A stretch of DNA of 35,597 nucleotides from Streptomyces sp. CHD11 (lineage in GTDB: Bacteria > Actinomycetota > Actinomycetes > Streptomycetales > Streptomycetaceae), in assembly GCF_018638295.1 (NCBI RefSeq), contig NZ_JABTTS010000010.1, positions 164,718-200,314 on the forward strand, in the 5' to 3' direction. A model generated the notes under the pieces. That model worked only from the letters and a program-made list of their open reading frames with translations. It was not told the DNA's origin and ran no database searches. Each line of letters begins with the position of its first letter. Positions within the stretch are counted from its first letter, which is position 1. Below, piece after piece: positions 34,717-35,597 of this stretch. The position numbers were made by a program, and so were the translations under genes.

Positions 34717-35304
34717 TCAGACGGTGGACGGGGGCAGCGGCAACGGCAGTCCGGGCAGTCCGTCCAGGCTGCTCGCGATGTACTCCTTCTTGGTGAAGTA
34801 CGCGTCGAGCGAGGTGTCGTCCTCCCGGGCGAACCGCTTGGCGTGCAGATCCCGTTCGCTCTCGTACGCCATGAAGGGCACCGCGTATCCGCAGGTGTCA
34901 CGGATCAGTTCGGCCGTCACGACGACGACGGCACGCAGGCCGTGGGTGGTGTGGTCGATGCCGGGGAAGCGGGCGAGCAGCTCGGGGAAGCGCGGGTCGT
35001 CCCGGAAGACGGGCTCCCCCCGGCCGTGCACGCGCACGATGTTCGGCGGTCCCTGGAACGCGCACCACATCAGGGTGATGCGGCCGTTCTCCCGCAGATG
35101 GGCGATGGTCTCGGCGTTGGAGCCGGCGAAGTCGAGGTACGCCACGGTGAGCTCGTCGAGGACCGCGAAGGACCCCTTGAGCCCCTTGGGCGAGAGATTG
35201 ACGGTGCCGTCGGCGGACAGGGGTGCGGTGGCGGTGAAGAAGACCGGCTGTTCCTCGATGAAGGTACGGAGGCGGCCGTCTATGCGCTCATAGGTCTTTC
35301 CCAT
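34717..35304 (-). CDS. Pyridoxamine 5'-phosphate oxidase family (FMN/F420-type) protein
   Basis: A 195-residue split-barrel flavin-binding protein. VFFTATAPLSADGTVNLSPKGLKGSFAVLDELTVAYLDFAGSNAETIAHLRENGRITLMWCAF is the typical cofactor-binding half of PPOX-type proteins that act as FMN or F420 oxidoreductases. The substrate is unknown. ATG 35304 lies a few bases after the predicted transcription start, without a ribosome-binding site, so the mRNA is leaderless or nearly so. It heads the minus-strand run that ends with apbE; whether all five genes share one transcript is not known. Confidence 0.88.
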   Translation of the reverse strand: MGKTYERIDGRLRTFIEEQPVFFTATAPLSADGTVNLSPKGLKGSFAVLDELTVAYLDFAGSNAETIAHLRENGRITLMWCAFQGPPNIVRVHGRGEPVFRDDPRFPELLARFPGIDHTTHGLRAVVVVTAELIRDTCGYAVPFMAYESERDLHAKRFAREDDTSLDAYFTKKEYIASSLDGLPGLPLPLPPSTV

Positions 35305-35312
35305 GTCGGACC

Positions 35313-35341
35313 ATTATGCGCGCAGCTCTTTCGACTGTCTG
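35313..35341 (-). promoter_or_regulatory. Promoter of the PPOX-family gene
   Basis: On the minus strand CAGACA (35341-35336) and CATAAT (35318-35313) are 17 bases apart. The start of transcription would fall near 35306, two to three bases before the ATG. Confidence 0.6.
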
Positions 35342-35350
35342 ACGAAATGT

Positions 35351-35391
35351 CCGTGGCCGCCCCGGCCGGCGGGTGTACGGGGCGGCCACGG
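35351..35391 (-). terminator. Terminator hairpin with 13-bp arms
   Basis: CCGTGGCCGCCCC (35351-35363) and GGGGCGGCCACGG (35379-35391) form a perfect stem around a 15-base loop. It follows the stop of the partial minus-strand gene and precedes the PPOX promoter. Confidence 0.75.
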
Positions 35392-35424
35392 CGCCTGCTC
35401 GCTCACTTGGTGAGCGAGCAGGCG
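35392..35424. repeat. 15-bp perfect inverted repeat over the stop of the terminal gene
   Basis: CGCCTGCTCGCTCAC (35392-35406) and GTGAGCGAGCAGGCG (35410-35424) flank TTG. The left arm holds the stop codon of the partial gene (35403-35405), and the right arm lies in its last codons. With the adjacent 35351-35391 hairpin this makes two strong stems in a row. Confidence 0.85.
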
Positions 35425-35597
35425 GCCAGGGAGTCGAGTCCGGCGGGGCGTTCGGCGGTGCGGCCGATGGCGGTGGCGATGCGGTTGATGGCGGCGACGC
35501 GTTTGTCCTCGAGGGGGCCGAGGATGGCGTTCTGGACGAAGTCGGGTCCGCCCTGGCCGACGGTGTCGGCGAGTCGCTGGTCGGCTTCGTCGATCTG
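35403..35597 (-). CDS. C-terminal fragment of an unidentified protein
   Basis: The last 64 codons of a minus-strand gene whose start lies beyond the window; stop TGA is at 35403-35405. The translation includes EADQRLADTVGQGGPDFV, QNAILGPLEDKRVAAINRIA and ERPAGLDSLAACSLTK. The fragment is helical in pattern with one cysteine near the end. Third positions are nearly all G or C, so it is a real gene. I do not recognise it with certainty; small exported streptomycete proteins of similar pattern exist as I recall. Confidence 0.7.
   Translation of the reverse strand, partial: QIDEADQRLADTVGQGGPDFVQNAILGPLEDKRVAAINRIATAIGRTAERPAGLDSLAACSLTK

Overview
The window looks like chromosomal DNA of a Streptomyces. 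GC content is very high with strong third-position GC bias, GTG starts are frequent, and many short high-GC hairpins lie in the gaps. The gene order infC-rpmI-rplT, a TrmH-type methyltransferase, pheS-pheT and argC-argJ-argB-argD-argR is the streptomycete core arrangement. I saw no phage, transposase, tRNA, rRNA or CRISPR array. Calls rest on reading motifs and translations by eye; no search was run.

Layout. 1-4.5 kb: a 5'-truncated proline-rich membrane protein, a mycosin-like subtilase, a class A beta-lactamase-fold serine hydrolase, an SseB-family protein and a DUF1844 protein. 4.5-12.6 kb: translation block with a long infC leader, infC (apparent AUC start), rpmI, rplT, a 2'-O-methyltransferase, a soluble orphan histidine kinase carrying a TTA codon, pheS and pheT. 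12.6-16.6 kb: a membrane-linked PP2C/SpoIIE phosphatase, an NsdA-like HTH-TPR regulator preceded by a 21-bp perfect palindrome, and a Nudix hydrolase. 16.6-24 kb: 3-hydroxybutyryl-CoA dehydrogenase, a Tat-exported GHL10-type glycosidase, a DUF1918 protein, an EamA transporter whose start codon overlaps that of a divergent MocR regulator, a GNAT acetyltransferase, a histidine-phosphatase-fold protein without its catalytic histidines, a DUF6314 protein, and a truncated, frameshifted dehydrogenase remnant.

24.1-29.1 kb: arginine biosynthesis operon argCJBDR behind a promoter overlapped by a probable ArgR site. argG and argH are not present. 29.6-30.8 kb: a divergent MerR regulator/SDR pair with a typical MerR operator. 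30.9-35.3 kb: minus-strand genes for a PPOX-fold flavoprotein, a YkuD-like L,D-transpeptidase, a membrane ferric-reductase-type flavoprotein, a lipoprotein-like or anchored protein with two FMN-binding domains, and ApbE. The last three form a plausible extracytosolic flavin electron-transfer module. A 3'-terminal fragment of one more minus-strand gene closes the window.

Most notable observations: the attenuator-like infC leader with non-canonical start, the reductase/double-FMN-domain/ApbE module, the EamA-MocR pair with overlapping start codons, the pseudo-phosphatase, the TTA-containing kinase inside a housekeeping block, and the hexanucleotide tandem repeat directly upstream of the serine hydrolase ribosome-binding site.
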